Source: Candidatus Nitronauta litoralis
Lineage (GTDB): Bacteria > Nitrospinota > Nitrospinia > Nitrospinales > Nitrospinaceae
DNA length: 64,000 nucleotides
NCBI GenBank assembly: GCA_015698285.1
Contig: CP048685.1
Location: 2,170,001 to 2,234,000 of the forward strand
Reading direction: 5' to 3'
In this document: positions 1 through 8,883 of the stretch, one piece after another
Layout: every line of letters begins with the position of its first letter
Numbering within the stretch: position 1 is the first letter of the stretch
Translations under genes and position numbers: made by a program
Notes under the pieces: generated by a model
Databases searched by the model: none
Told to the model about the DNA's origin: nothing
What the model saw: the letters and a program-made list of their open reading frames with translations, nothing else

Positions 1-467
1 CCACGAAAGTTGGAATTTATGAATACAAAATTGATAGTGACATTGACCATGGGAAAATAAGCCTGGAAAATCCAGCTCAACACACCTTGAAGTGCTGCGA
101 TGGAGGTCAATAGCCAGAACAATCTTCTCACCTGTTCCAGAGTTTTAAGTGTCCGATGAAGAAATAATAAGAGGGCGATGCCGGTAATGTATTTCAAAAA
201 AAACTGGAGGCTCATCTCGGGGCGGACTGAATAGAAAAAACCGATCATTCCCCAGAAGAAAAATAGGGCCAGCCAGATAGATCCTGCAAAATCAGGTAAT
301 ATCTCTTCCTTTTTCTGTTTTTGCTCCAGAAGGCAAAACAAAAGGCAGGACAGAGCCAGGAAAAGAAACAAGCAGGTGATTTCAAGTTGGTCAAATGGAA
401 CGTGAATGGAGCCCACGCCGATGGTGTGGAGAGCGATCAAAAAGAGGGAAAAGATAAAGCCGCTCAT
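1..467 (-). CDS. O-antigen ligase/polymerase-like membrane protein, N-terminal part (cut by window edge)
   Basis: An ATG at 467 on the minus strand opens 155 codons that run off the left edge, so only the N-terminus is seen. The product is very hydrophobic, with about five membrane segments (near residues 3-19, 30-47, 63-80, 90-104 and 116-136). A polar stretch (YSVRPEMSLQFFLKY, about 79-93) resembles the loop found between early helices of Wzy/WaaL-type O-antigen ligases and polymerases. Next to sugar-nucleotide genes, a role in polymerising or attaching a surface polysaccharide at the inner membrane is likely. This is inference, because the diagnostic large periplasmic loop would lie outside the window. 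No good ribosome binding site precedes the ATG, so the start could lie elsewhere. It is divergent from manC. Confidence 0.6.
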   Translation of the reverse strand, partial: MSGFIFSLFLIALHTIGVGSIHVPFDQLEITCLFLFLALSCLLFCLLEQKQKKEEILPDFAGSIWLALFFFWGMIGFFYSVRPEMSLQFFLKYITGIALLLFLHRTLKTLEQVRRLFWLLTSIAALQGVLSWIFQAYFPMVNVTINFVFINSNFR

Positions 468-631
468 GGGCGTGGAGGAAGAAATTAGAAAAAGGTGCTG
501 GTTACCCTGGGAAGGCGACGACTGCCAACGAGTATAGCTAATATTAAATCCCGTTTACAGGAAATAAAGGGAACCGTACCTTTGACGGAAGGTGTTGTTG
601 TGTTAGAATTTTGGTAATTCTGCCACTCTTG

Positions 632-650
632 TTGGTGGCAATGCCACCAA
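632..650. promoter_or_regulatory. 19-bp near-perfect palindrome upstream of manC
   Basis: TTGGTGGCA and TGCCACCAA flank a single central A, a perfect 9-bp dyad 31 bases before the manC ATG. It sits in the 213-base divergent gap between the O-antigen ligase-like gene and manC, so it could be an operator or a small leader hairpin. No T-run follows on the plus strand, which argues against a terminator. The function is inferred only from symmetry and position. Confidence 0.35.
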
Positions 651-680
651 TTCTTCTCCACTTTTTCCCATTCCAGATTG

Positions 681-2117
681 ATGAAAGCCGTTCTGCTTGC
701 CGGGGGAAGCGGTACCCGATTCTGGCCGCTGAGCCGGGAGATGCACCCCAAACAATTCCTGAAGTTTGCAGGTGACCGGTCCCTTTTACAAGGGACGATG
801 GAAAGGTTGTTGCCTGTGGTTCCCGCTGCAAATATTCACGCGATCACCCACCGCGATCAAGCCGACGAAACCTGTCGTCAATTGGAGTTCCTTGGTTTCG
901 ATGCCAGAAACCTGGTTGCTGAACCGATAGGACGCAATACCTCGGCTGCCGTGGCTTTGACCACCCGTTTGTTCGAAGCCGACCCTGATGAGGTTGTTGG
1001 AATTTTCCCAGCCGACCATTTGGTAGAAAACACCAAAGTTTTTGAAAAAGGAATCAAGGATGCTGAAGAATTAGCCAGGCGAGGTTACCTGGTCACCCTC
1101 GGTGTTCCTCCCCTCCGGGCCGAGACTGGATACGGTTATATTGAATCCGGTGAGGCAATCTCTAACTCGACGGGGTTTAAAGTAAAGTCCTTTCGGGAAA
1201 AACCCGATGTTGCAACCGCGAATACCTATCTGAAAAAGGAAGGGTTCTTCTGGAACTCCGGGATGTTGTTTGGAACGGTCGGTGTGTTGTTGAGGGAGAT
1301 CCAATTGTGGATGCCAGAGCTCAGTCAATCTCTGGAAGGTGTTGATGCGCATCTTCGAAACGATACCGGTTTTTTCCCCTTTCAGGTTTTTGACGATACG
1401 GGTGGAAGTCTTTACGAAAAGCTGCCGGAGTTATCCATCGATTACGGTGTGCTGGAGCGATCTCAATGCGTTGCAGTGGTGCCCTGCGAAATGGACTGGT
1501 GTGATGTGGGGTCCTGGGAAGTGCTAAACGAACTGTTTGATTCTGATGAAGATGGCAATGTGAAACCGGACGGAGTAGAACTGCTCGACTGCACTAACAA
1601 CCTCATTCATGTGGATGGTCGACTCATTGCCGCGTTGGGAATTGACAACCTGATTGTGGTCGACACACCCGATGCCCTATTGGTTTGCAGGCGGGATCGC
1701 GCGCAGGACATCCGAAAGCTGGTCGATAAACTGAAAGCACATCAGCGCGAAGAAGTTATAAGTGATTCAACGGTTGCCAAGCCCTGGGGCAGTTATACCG
1801 ATCTCATTCGCCAAAAGGATTATCTGATCAAACGCATCACCGTGATGCCGGGGCATCAGCTCAGCCTGCAGGCGCACGATCATCGTTCCGAACATTGGGT
1901 GGTGGTTTCGGGAGAAGCGGAGGTGGAATGCGACGGTTCGAACCAGCAGCTCAAGGTGAATGAGTCGACCTTCATTCCAAAAGGGGCCAAACACCGTTTG
2001 TCCAATCCCGGGAAAGAACCTCTGGTGCTGGTAGAAATTCAGATTGGGCCTCTTTTAAGCGAAGACGATATCACTCGCTTTGAAGATCGTTATGGCCGTG
2101 CTGATTCCCCTGAATAG
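681..2117 (+). CDS. manC: Mannose-1-phosphate guanylyltransferase / mannose-6-phosphate isomerase (bifunctional type)
   Basis: This enzyme makes GDP-mannose from GTP and mannose-1-phosphate in the cytoplasm, for O-antigen or capsule synthesis. The N-terminal nucleotidyltransferase domain (about 1-345) opens with the signature [14 protein letters not shown] followed by HPKQF. The C-terminal cupin domain (about 365-478) carries the type II phosphomannose isomerase pattern, with KPWGSY and the metal-ligand region QAHDHRSEHWVVVSGEAEV. At 478 residues it matches the usual length of the fused ManC/AlgA family. A TTG three bases upstream could also start it, but the ATG at 681 is preferred. The gene stands alone on the plus strand and converges on gmhA with a gap of only 26 bases. 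Isomerase activity is not certain, as some family members only make GDP-mannose. Confidence 0.93.
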   Translation: MKAVLLAGGSGTRFWPLSREMHPKQFLKFAGDRSLLQGTMERLLPVVPAANIHAITHRDQADETCRQLEFLGFDARNLVAEPIGRNTSAAVALTTRLFEADPDEVVGIFPADHLVENTKVFEKGIKDAEELARRGYLVTLGVPPLRAETGYGYIESGEAISNSTGFKVKSFREKPDVATANTYLKKEGFFWNSGMLFGTVGVLLREIQLWMPELSQSLEGVDAHLRNDTGFFPFQVFDDTGGSLYEKLPELSIDYGVLERSQCVAVVPCEMDWCDVGSWEVLNELFDSDEDGNVKPDGVELLDCTNNLIHVDGRLIAALGIDNLIVVDTPDALLVCRRDRAQDIRKLVDKLKAHQREEVISDSTVAKPWGSYTDLIRQKDYLIKRITVMPGHQLSLQAHDHRSEHWVVVSGEAEVECDGSNQQLKVNESTFIPKGAKHRLSNPGKEPLVLVEIQIGPLLSEDDITRFEDRYGRADSPE

Positions 2118-2143
2118 GATTTTTAGAAGTGAGAATTGGAGAG

Positions 2144-2710
2144 TTAAAACTCGTCGTCCAGTATTTCGCAGATGATATGGCCTATTGTGATGTGTGCCTC
2201 CTGAATACGTGCGGTTTCGCTGGAAGGAACCACAAGGGCAAGGTCCACGATATCTTTTAGTTTACCGCCATCTTTTCCTAATAGCCCGATGGTGTGGATT
2301 CCCATTCCTTTGGCCTGCTGAACGCCACAAACAACATTTTCCGATTGTCCGCTGGTGCTGATTGCAAGAATGGCATCACCTTTTTGACCAAGGCCCTCAA
2401 TCTGCCGCGAGAAAATTTCCTCAAATCCATAGTCGTTGCCAATAGCCGTCAAAGCCGAAGTGTCTACCGTCAGAGCCAACGCGGGAACCGATTGCCGCTC
2501 CTTCTTGTAGCGTCCCACCAGTTCAGCGGCAATGTGTTGAGCATCTCCAGCGCTTCCTCCATTACCCATGAGGAGAAGCTTGCCGCCACCCTTCAGGCTT
2601 TTCCGGACAATTTGGACCGCCTGGTCGATGTCTTTCGCCATGGTGTCCGCGATAGTTCGCTTTAAATCTGCGCTGCTGTTAAGGAAAGTTCGAATCCGGT
2701 CCTGGCTCAT
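2144..2710 (-). CDS. gmhA: Phosphoheptose isomerase (sedoheptulose-7-phosphate isomerase)
   Basis: GmhA converts sedoheptulose 7-phosphate to D-glycero-D-manno-heptose 7-phosphate, the first step to ADP-heptose for the LPS core or to GDP-heptose for O-chains. The 188-residue protein is a single SIS domain: GNGGSAGDAQHIAAELVGR (about 50-68) and STSGQSENV (about 118-126) hold the phosphate, and the C-terminal helix with TARIQEAHITIGHIICE carries the usual Glu/His catalytic residues. It is the last gene of a minus-strand block. Its ATG overlaps the rfbA stop by one base (TAATG), which implies translational coupling. The other heptose enzymes (HldE, GmhB) are not in this window. DiaA-type SIS proteins are similar, but the sugar-nucleotide context favours GmhA. 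Confidence 0.88.
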   Translation of the reverse strand: MSQDRIRTFLNSSADLKRTIADTMAKDIDQAVQIVRKSLKGGGKLLLMGNGGSAGDAQHIAAELVGRYKKERQSVPALALTVDTSALTAIGNDYGFEEIFSRQIEGLGQKGDAILAISTSGQSENVVCGVQQAKGMGIHTIGLLGKDGGKLKDIVDLALVVPSSETARIQEAHITIGHIICEILDDEF

Positions 2711-3597
2711 TACTTAAGAGGCTTTCCGCTCTTGGCGAGTTTTAAAAGATATTGTCCGTAATTATTTTTACCCAGAGGCTCTGCCAGTTTCGCCAATTGG
2801 TCGGCATCGATGGTTCCCATATTGAAGGCGACTTCCTCGGGACAGCAGATTTTTAATCCTTGCCGTTTTTCGATGGTTTCAATGAAGTTGGAGGCCGCCA
2901 GCAAAGCATCGTGGGAGCCGGTGTCGAGCCAGGCGTAGCCGCGTTGCATGATTTCCACTGTAAGTTGTCCGCGTTCCAGATAAACCCGGTTCAGGTCTGT
3001 GATCTCCAGTTCACCACGTGCCGAAGGTTTCAGGTTGGCGGCAATGTCGAGCACCTGGTTGTCGTAGAAATACAGCCCCGTGACCGCATAATTGGATTTC
3101 GGATTCGCCGGTTTTTCTTCCAGACTGATGGCGCGTCCGGCATCATCAAATTCCACGACGCCATAAATTTCCGGATTGTTTACCCAATACCCGAACACGG
3201 TAGCACCCTCGGTCCGGTTTCGTGCATTCGCCAAAAGATCAGTCAGTCCGTGTCCATAGAAAACGTTGTCTCCAAGAATCAGACTGCAACTATCGCTACC
3301 AACAAAATCGCGGCCGATGATGAATGCTTGCGCAAGACCATCGGGGCTGGGCTGCTCTGCATATTGGATTTTAATTCCCCATTGAGTGCCGTCTTGAAGT
3401 AACGCTTCGTATAAGGGACGGTCCTGCGGAGTCGTGATAACCAGGATTTCATTGATCCCCGCCAGCATCAACACGCTCAGGGGATAATAGACCATGGGTT
3501 TGTCATACAGCGGCATGAGTTGTTTGCTCACCACCTGTGTCAGCGGATACAGCCTGGTCCCTGAACCACCTGCGAGAATAATTCCTTTTTTAACCAT
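2710..3597 (-). CDS. rfbA: Glucose-1-phosphate thymidylyltransferase
   Basis: RmlA/RfbA joins dTTP and glucose-1-phosphate into dTDP-glucose, the first step of dTDP-L-rhamnose and related deoxysugars. The 295-residue length is typical. The N-terminal nucleotide-binding motif [16 protein letters not shown] is followed by [18 protein letters not shown], then LGDNVFYG in the active-site region and [21 protein letters not shown] with the conserved lysine. It lies 30 bases after rfbB and overlaps gmhA by one base, in an operon-like row. rfbC and rfbD (epimerase and reductase) are absent here, so the final sugar may be a 4-keto or amino deoxysugar made with the adjacent aminotransferase, or the missing genes lie elsewhere. 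Confidence 0.96.
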   Translation of the reverse strand: MVKKGIILAGGSGTRLYPLTQVVSKQLMPLYDKPMVYYPLSVLMLAGINEILVITTPQDRPLYEALLQDGTQWGIKIQYAEQPSPDGLAQAFIIGRDFVGSDSCSLILGDNVFYGHGLTDLLANARNRTEGATVFGYWVNNPEIYGVVEFDDAGRAISLEEKPANPKSNYAVTGLYFYDNQVLDIAANLKPSARGELEITDLNRVYLERGQLTVEIMQRGYAWLDTGSHDALLAASNFIETIEKRQGLKICCPEEVAFNMGTIDADQLAKLAEPLGKNNYGQYLLKLAKSGKPLK

Positions 3598-3627
3598 TTG
3601 TATTGAATCCTGTGAATTGAAGTATTG

Positions 3628-4686
3628 CTAATCCGTTGTTCCCAGGCGCTCACCGCGATAGGCACCCGAGGTCACCCGCTCCAGCCATTCCGTGTTGTCG
3701 AGGTACCAGCGCATGGTTTTGCGCAAACCCGATTCGAAATCGTTTTCCGGTTTCCATCCCAGTTGATTTTTTATTTTGGAAGCATCAATGGCGTATCTTC
3801 GATCGTGCCCGGGTCTGTCTTTCACGAAAGTAATTAATTCCTCGTGGGGAACGGGGCCGCGATCGGGGGCCATTTCATCCAGCAGACGGCAGATGGTTTT
3901 GACCACTTCCAGGTTGGGCTTCTCGCTGTCGCCACCAACGTTGTAAACTTCTCCGGGGGTTCCTGCTTCCAGTACCCGTTGGATGGCACTGCAATGATCC
4001 TCTACAAATAACCAGTCGCGGACCTGTTGTCCGTCTCCATAGACAGGAAGGGGTTCTCCAGCCAGTGCTTTGCCGGTCACCAATGGAATGAGTTTTTCCG
4101 GAAACTGGTAAGGACCGTAATTGTTTGAACAGTTTGTAGTGAGAACAGGCAAACCAAACGTCCTGTTATAAGCCCGCGCCAGATGGTCGGCTCCTGCTTT
4201 TGAGGCCGAGTAGGGCGAATTGGGGGCATAGGGTGTGGTTTCGGTGAACAATCCAGTTGCACCCAGTGAACCGTAAACTTCATCGGTCGAGACATGGAGG
4301 AAACGGAAGTCATCTTTGGCTTTACCTTCCAGCGACAGCCAATGAGCCCTGGCAGCTTCCAGCATTTCAAAAGTACCCACCACGTTAGTCAGGATAAAGT
4401 CTCCTGGAGAATCTATTGACCTGTCCACATGGGATTCAGCCGCGAAATTGACAACATAGTCCGGCTGGTGTTCTTTGAAGAGGGAACGGACCAGTTCACG
4501 ATCCCGTATATCACCTTCCACGAACACATGGTTGGGGTTGTCGTTGAGGGATTGCAAGGTGTCCAGATTCCCTGCATAGGTGAGGGCATCCAGATTGATA
4601 ATTTTTACATCTGGCCGTTGCATTGTCAGCAAAACAAAGTTGCCGCCTATGAAACCGGCTCCGCCTGTTACTAAATATGTTTTCAT
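3628..4686 (-). CDS. rfbB: dTDP-glucose 4,6-dehydratase
   Basis: RmlB/RfbB is an extended short-chain dehydrogenase that turns dTDP-glucose into dTDP-4-keto-6-deoxyglucose with bound NAD. The Rossmann motif [12 protein letters not shown] is at the N-terminus (about 7-18). [12 protein letters not shown] and the catalytic [15 protein letters not shown] (Tyr-x-x-x-Lys) follow in the middle. [17 protein letters not shown] and [15 protein letters not shown] are typical of the substrate domain. At 352 residues it has the normal family length. It sits between the PIN-DegT fusion (24 bases upstream) and rfbA (30 bases downstream), as in many O-antigen operons. Its 4-keto product is the usual substrate of a DegT/DnrJ-type sugar aminotransferase, the class of its upstream neighbour. 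Confidence 0.96.
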   Translation of the reverse strand: MKTYLVTGGAGFIGGNFVLLTMQRPDVKIINLDALTYAGNLDTLQSLNDNPNHVFVEGDIRDRELVRSLFKEHQPDYVVNFAAESHVDRSIDSPGDFILTNVVGTFEMLEAARAHWLSLEGKAKDDFRFLHVSTDEVYGSLGATGLFTETTPYAPNSPYSASKAGADHLARAYNRTFGLPVLTTNCSNNYGPYQFPEKLIPLVTGKALAGEPLPVYGDGQQVRDWLFVEDHCSAIQRVLEAGTPGEVYNVGGDSEKPNLEVVKTICRLLDEMAPDRGPVPHEELITFVKDRPGHDRRYAIDASKIKNQLGWKPENDFESGLRKTMRWYLDNTEWLERVTSGAYRGERLGTTD

Positions 4687-4709
4687 GGACGAATCATCTC
4701 ATGGAAGGT

Positions 4710-6233
4710 TTAGGAAAAAAAGTCCTGAATTGCAGCGACCACATATTCCTGTTGTTGTGGAGTTACTTCAAAAGAATTGGGTAGAGCCAGGGTTTCCGCT
4801 GCGGCTTTTTCAGAAACCTTGAAATCACCTGTCTTGTAGCCTAAGTCCCGGAAACATTCCTGTTCATGCAGGGAAAGCGGATAATACACTTCGCAACCAA
4901 TTCCGTTTTTCTGAAAATGCTGGCGCAGCGCATCGCGTTTTCCATCCGCCACCCGAAGGACAAACTGATTGTAAATATGGCGAGTCATGACCTCTTGCGG
5001 GGTCTGAATGTGATCATCCAGCTTGGCGTCAGAAATGAGTTTGCGATAACGGTCGGCATTGTCCTGCCGCTTTTGGGTCCATTTATCGAGGTACGGCAGC
5101 TTTGCCGCGACCACAGCCGCTTGCAGGGTGTCGAGACGAAAGTTCCCGCCAACCCATTTGTGGTAATACTTCGGATGCGAGCCGTGAACGCGGAGGATCT
5201 TGAGCCGCTCGAAAAGATCTTCCGAGTTGGTGGTGACGAGTCCACCATCTCCCATTCCTCCTAGATTTTTTGTCGGGAAAAAGGAAAAGCAACCCATATC
5301 CCCGAGTGACCCTGCCCGCTGATCTTTGTATTCAGAACCGATCGCCTGTGCGGCATCTTCAATGACAACCAGATTGTTTTCTTTTGCAATGGAGTTAATA
5401 GCCTCCATCTCTGCACACTGTCCATAAAGATGAACGGGAATGATGGCTTTTGTTTTTTCATTAACGGCTGCGGGAATCAGGCTTGGATCAAGGTTGAAGG
5501 TCACCGGGTCGATATCAACGAATACCGGTTTTGCTCCAACGCGGACAATGGAACCTACCGTTGCAAAGAATGTGAAAGGGGAGGTGATGACCTCATCACC
5601 CGGGCCGACATTGGCTGTCATCAGAGCGATCACCAGTGCATCGGTTCCGGAAGATACCCCCACTGCAAAACGCGACTGACAATACTCGGCAATCTTGTCT
5701 TCAAGGTCCTTGACTTGGGGGCCGAGTATGAATTTACCGGAGCGAATGACTTCATACATTTCCCGTTCAGCATCGTTCAACCATTCGTGATAGGAGCCCG
5801 GGATGTCGAGCAGCGCGACACTTTTTAAAGGGGCGGCTGGTTGTTCCAGACGGATTTTAAGTTCGGCCGGGGTGAGTGCCAGAACTTCCAGCGTCTTAAA
5901 TGATTCAGTGTCCAGGGTCAGTACCAAATCAAGATTGAGTCGATGCAAGGTTTTTGCGGAAAGAGATTCTGAAAACCCGCCACGGTTGTCCGAAAGAGAA
6001 TCTGCGATTTCCGGGTTTGATATTGGAGTCAGGGAGAAGCGGGACAGTATCGTTGCCAACCGTTCCCGGGCCGTTTTGTCATCCAGGGATTTTTGAATTT
6101 GCCTGGAGGCATCGGGGACACAGGCACCAAGTACCCAGGCCTGGATCCCATCGCGGCAAAGTAATTGAAGAAGGTCGTCGTTAGGATTTACTGCCAGGTC
6201 GACGATGACATCGGTATGAATTAACAGTTTCAA
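4710..6233 (-). CDS. PIN-like domain fused to a DegT/DnrJ/EryC1/StrS sugar aminotransferase
   Basis: The C-terminal part (about 150-507) is a complete PLP-dependent sugar aminotransferase: VSSGTDALVIALM, VIEDAAQAIGSEYKDQRAGS, and CFSFFPTKNLGGMGDGG with the Schiff-base lysine at residue 322. It probably transaminates a nucleotide-linked keto sugar such as the product of the next gene, rfbB. The first 150 or so residues are not part of this family. They begin MKLLIHTDVIVDLAV, contain LNLDLVLTLDTESFKTL and then LALTPAEL, a layout like single-domain PIN proteins (early Asp, late acidic Leu-Thr-x-Asp region, closing 'LTP-E/A-E' strand). The usual DegT length is about 370-400, so the excess is a real extra domain with no stop or frameshift. 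The PIN assignment is from pattern only; nuclease activity is not implied. Confidence 0.85.
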   Translation of the reverse strand: MKLLIHTDVIVDLAVNPNDDLLQLLCRDGIQAWVLGACVPDASRQIQKSLDDKTARERLATILSRFSLTPISNPEIADSLSDNRGGFSESLSAKTLHRLNLDLVLTLDTESFKTLEVLALTPAELKIRLEQPAAPLKSVALLDIPGSYHEWLNDAEREMYEVIRSGKFILGPQVKDLEDKIAEYCQSRFAVGVSSGTDALVIALMTANVGPGDEVITSPFTFFATVGSIVRVGAKPVFVDIDPVTFNLDPSLIPAAVNEKTKAIIPVHLYGQCAEMEAINSIAKENNLVVIEDAAQAIGSEYKDQRAGSLGDMGCFSFFPTKNLGGMGDGGLVTTNSEDLFERLKILRVHGSHPKYYHKWVGGNFRLDTLQAAVVAAKLPYLDKWTQKRQDNADRYRKLISDAKLDDHIQTPQEVMTRHIYNQFVLRVADGKRDALRQHFQKNGIGCEVYYPLSLHEQECFRDLGYKTGDFKVSEKAAAETLALPNSFEVTPQQQEYVVAAIQDFFS

Positions 6234-6262
6234 TATGACCTCTGTAGATTAAGGAGAGAAAT

Positions 6263-7567
6263 TCAGGCTTTGATGATTTTGTCAGATTGGATGTGTTCGC
6301 AGGCGTTTCGCGTGTCGAGCACCATTTGTGCGGCTTCCACAATAGTAGAATAATCGAACATCGTGTGGTCCGTTAGGATCAATACGGCATCGAAATCGGG
6401 AACGGTAGACAGATCTACCGATTCCTTTCCCGTAAACATTGGGTATTCCCGCGAAGGGCCAATGCGGGGTATGTAAGGATCATGATATTCCACCTGGGCA
6501 CCCGCGTCCTTAAGTAATTGCATGATTTTCAGGCTTGGTGATTCGCGATAGTCGTCGACATTTTTTTTATAAGCCATACCGAGGATCAGTAACCGGCTTT
6601 TCCCGAACGCAATGCCTTTTTTATTGAGTGCCCACATGAGTCGTTGCACAACGTAGGTCGGCATTTGCAGGTTGATTTCACCAGCAAGTTCGATAAAACG
6701 CGTTGTGATTCCGTATTCGCGTGCTTTCCAGGTCAGGTAAAAGGGATCGATTGGGATGCAGTGCCCCCCCAGGCCGGGGCCGGGATAAAACGGCATATAA
6801 CCAAATGGTTTGGTACTGGCAGCGCGGATCACTTCCCACACATCGATGTCCATTCGGTCAAAAATGACTTTCAATTCGTTGACGAGTGCAATGTTGACGG
6901 CACGGAAGATATTTTCCATCAACTTCGTGGCTTCTGCAGTGGAGGTTCCGGAAACCGGTACGATTTCTTCGACGATCTGGCTATATAAAGAGATGGCAGC
7001 CTCACGTCCAAATTCTGTGTCGGCTCCAACAACTTTCGGGATGGTCCGGGTACTGAAATCCTGATTATTCGGGTCTTCGCGCTCTGGAGAATACGCGACA
7101 TGAAAGTCTTCGTTTGCTTTCAGATGGGATCCTTTTTCCATGAGTGGAATCAGCACGTCGCGGGTGGTTCCGGGATAGGTGGTCGATTCCAAAAGAATCA
7201 ATTGCCCTTTTTTCAGGTGTGGAGCGATGGAGCGTGCCGTGTTGGCCACATACCGCATTTCAGGTTCCCGGTTTTTGGTCAGGGGAGTGGGAACGCAGAT
7301 CAACAGGCAATCCATCTGATTGACCATGGAAAAATCCGTGGTCGCAGAAAACTTTCCGGAAGAGACCAGATCGCCGATGGCTTCACCTGGAAGATGGCGG
7401 ATATAACTTTTACCTGACGAAAGCTGTTCAACCTTGGACTGGTCGATATCGAAACCGGTAACGGTAAATCCCGCCTTGCCAAACTCAATGACCAAAGGGA
7501 GTCCGACGTAACCAAGGCCGATGACACCGATGTTGGCCTTTTGCTCTTTTATCAGGTTAATGAGCAT
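6263..7567 (-). CDS. Nucleotide sugar dehydrogenase (UDP-GlcNAc/ManNAc 6-dehydrogenase type)
   Basis: The enzyme oxidises C6 of a UDP-sugar to the uronic acid using NAD. The N-terminal Rossmann domain has VIGLGYVGLPLVIEFGKAGF (about 15-34). The centre carries TSTAEATKLMENIFRAVNIAL. The catalytic cysteine lies in GPGLGGHCIPIDPFYLTWKA, and a C-terminal UDP-binding domain follows (LGMAYKKNVDDYRESPS). The HCIPIDP form and 434-residue length fit the WbpA/TviB/WecC branch, which uses N-acetyl sugars, rather than UDP-glucose dehydrogenase. It is the first gene of the minus-strand block that continues with the PIN-DegT fusion, rfbB, rfbA and gmhA, so it should share their promoter in the 250-base divergent gap before the GT9 gene. 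Exact substrate unknown. Confidence 0.87.
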   Translation of the reverse strand: MLINLIKEQKANIGVIGLGYVGLPLVIEFGKAGFTVTGFDIDQSKVEQLSSGKSYIRHLPGEAIGDLVSSGKFSATTDFSMVNQMDCLLICVPTPLTKNREPEMRYVANTARSIAPHLKKGQLILLESTTYPGTTRDVLIPLMEKGSHLKANEDFHVAYSPEREDPNNQDFSTRTIPKVVGADTEFGREAAISLYSQIVEEIVPVSGTSTAEATKLMENIFRAVNIALVNELKVIFDRMDIDVWEVIRAASTKPFGYMPFYPGPGLGGHCIPIDPFYLTWKAREYGITTRFIELAGEINLQMPTYVVQRLMWALNKKGIAFGKSRLLILGMAYKKNVDDYRESPSLKIMQLLKDAGAQVEYHDPYIPRIGPSREYPMFTGKESVDLSTVPDFDAVLILTDHTMFDYSTIVEAAQMVLDTRNACEHIQSDKIIKA

Positions 7568-7818
7568 GCGTTGGGCCGGAAATCCTGATCAAAAGGTTGT
7601 TTTTTTATGGGGCGGAGTGGCCAATAAGGCTGAAGAGAGTCTAACAAAAATCAGGGTTCAACTCAATGCGCTCCGCCTGTCGCCAATGGGAGGTACATTT
7701 TTACGAGCTTTTAATTTATTGGGGCAGGTTTTTTGAGACTTTGCCGGTATCCTTAACATTTGCTAGAGTGACGCGTGTAAAGGATCGCGTGTATTTAGTT
7801 GAACTTTGGGGAGATTAA

Positions 7819-8829
7819 ATGGCAGGTGCACAGAAAATTCTGGTGGTGAGACAGGGGCGGGCGGGAGATATGGTCATGATCACCCCAGCACTCACTCAAA
7901 TTCTGGAAGGTTACCCTGGAGCGGAGGTACATCTTGTCACCAGTCCGGACGGACGTCGGGTCCTCAAAGGATTTCATCCAAGATTGGCCCGGTTTTTTCT
8001 TTATTCAAGACGGATTCCAAAAACCTGGTGGATTGGTCCCAGACTGGTCAAGGAGTTGAAAGCAGAGAATTATGAGCGAATCTTCCTGTTTGAAACGAAT
8101 CCCCATTACACAGATTTGCTGAACGGAGTTTGCTCTAACCTGCACAGGATCACCAACCTGGAACCGGACGTGCACTATTGTGTCCGCTGTATTGAAGTAG
8201 TGGAAAGCAATATGGACAATGCTCCGAAAAGGAGTTGGCTCACTCTACCGGTTACGGAAAACGGACAGACTAAAGCGGAGGACCTGCTGGGTCGACATGG
8301 TGTGACCGAATCGACTTTCCTTGTGGGAATGCATCCCACATACAGTGGAATGACGTTGCCATTTTATCGTCAATGGGGTGGCAGGAAAAAACACCGTACC
8401 TGGCCGCAAGCGTATTTTGCCCGACTTGCAAATATGCTTAACCAACACGGAAAGGAAAAGGGGGTCGACCTAAAAGTCCTGGTTGATATTTTGCCTGAAG
8501 AAAGACCTTTACTCGAAGAACTGATTGAGAAGAACAACAATACATTAATCGTTTTATCGGAGCCGCCAGACTTTGAGCGCTACAAGGCCATCATCGCACG
8601 TATGAATCTGTTTGTAGCGCCAGACACAGGTCCCATGCATATGGCTGCTGCACTGAGGACTCCATTGGTAGCCTTGTTTTCAGGGAAGTCACCACTGGAT
8701 TGCGGCCCCTATGTGGATCCATCCCAATTTGAAGTGGTGGAATCAAAAGGCATGCCAGATGCCGAAAAAGGTTTGTCGGCTATTTTGCCAGAAACCGTGT
8801 TCGAAACCTGTAAACGATTTTTGCCCTGA
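7819..8829 (+). CDS. Glycosyltransferase family 9 (heptosyltransferase-like)
   Basis: GT9 enzymes transfer heptose from ADP-heptose to lipid A-core or other acceptors on the cytoplasmic face of the inner membrane. The N-terminus KILVVRQGRAGDMVMITPAL is the GT-B pattern of WaaC/WaaF/RfaQ proteins. The C-terminal domain has the family signature FVAPDTGPMHMAAALRTPLVALFSG (about 268-293), whose Asp-Thr-Gly-Pro-x-His binds the donor nucleotide. The length of 336 fits. It heads a plus-strand run with a GT2 gene and nadE, divergent from the sugar-nucleotide block that includes gmhA, which supports a heptose donor. A long opposite-strand reading frame over its end is not credible as a gene. Confidence 0.87.
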   Translation: MAGAQKILVVRQGRAGDMVMITPALTQILEGYPGAEVHLVTSPDGRRVLKGFHPRLARFFLYSRRIPKTWWIGPRLVKELKAENYERIFLFETNPHYTDLLNGVCSNLHRITNLEPDVHYCVRCIEVVESNMDNAPKRSWLTLPVTENGQTKAEDLLGRHGVTESTFLVGMHPTYSGMTLPFYRQWGGRKKHRTWPQAYFARLANMLNQHGKEKGVDLKVLVDILPEERPLLEELIEKNNNTLIVLSEPPDFERYKAIIARMNLFVAPDTGPMHMAAALRTPLVALFSGKSPLDCGPYVDPSQFEVVESKGMPDAEKGLSAILPETVFETCKRFLP

Positions 8830-8883
8830 CTCCTTCCGGTAACAATTGTCACCTTCCCATGGTTTTGTTACATTGCAGGCACC

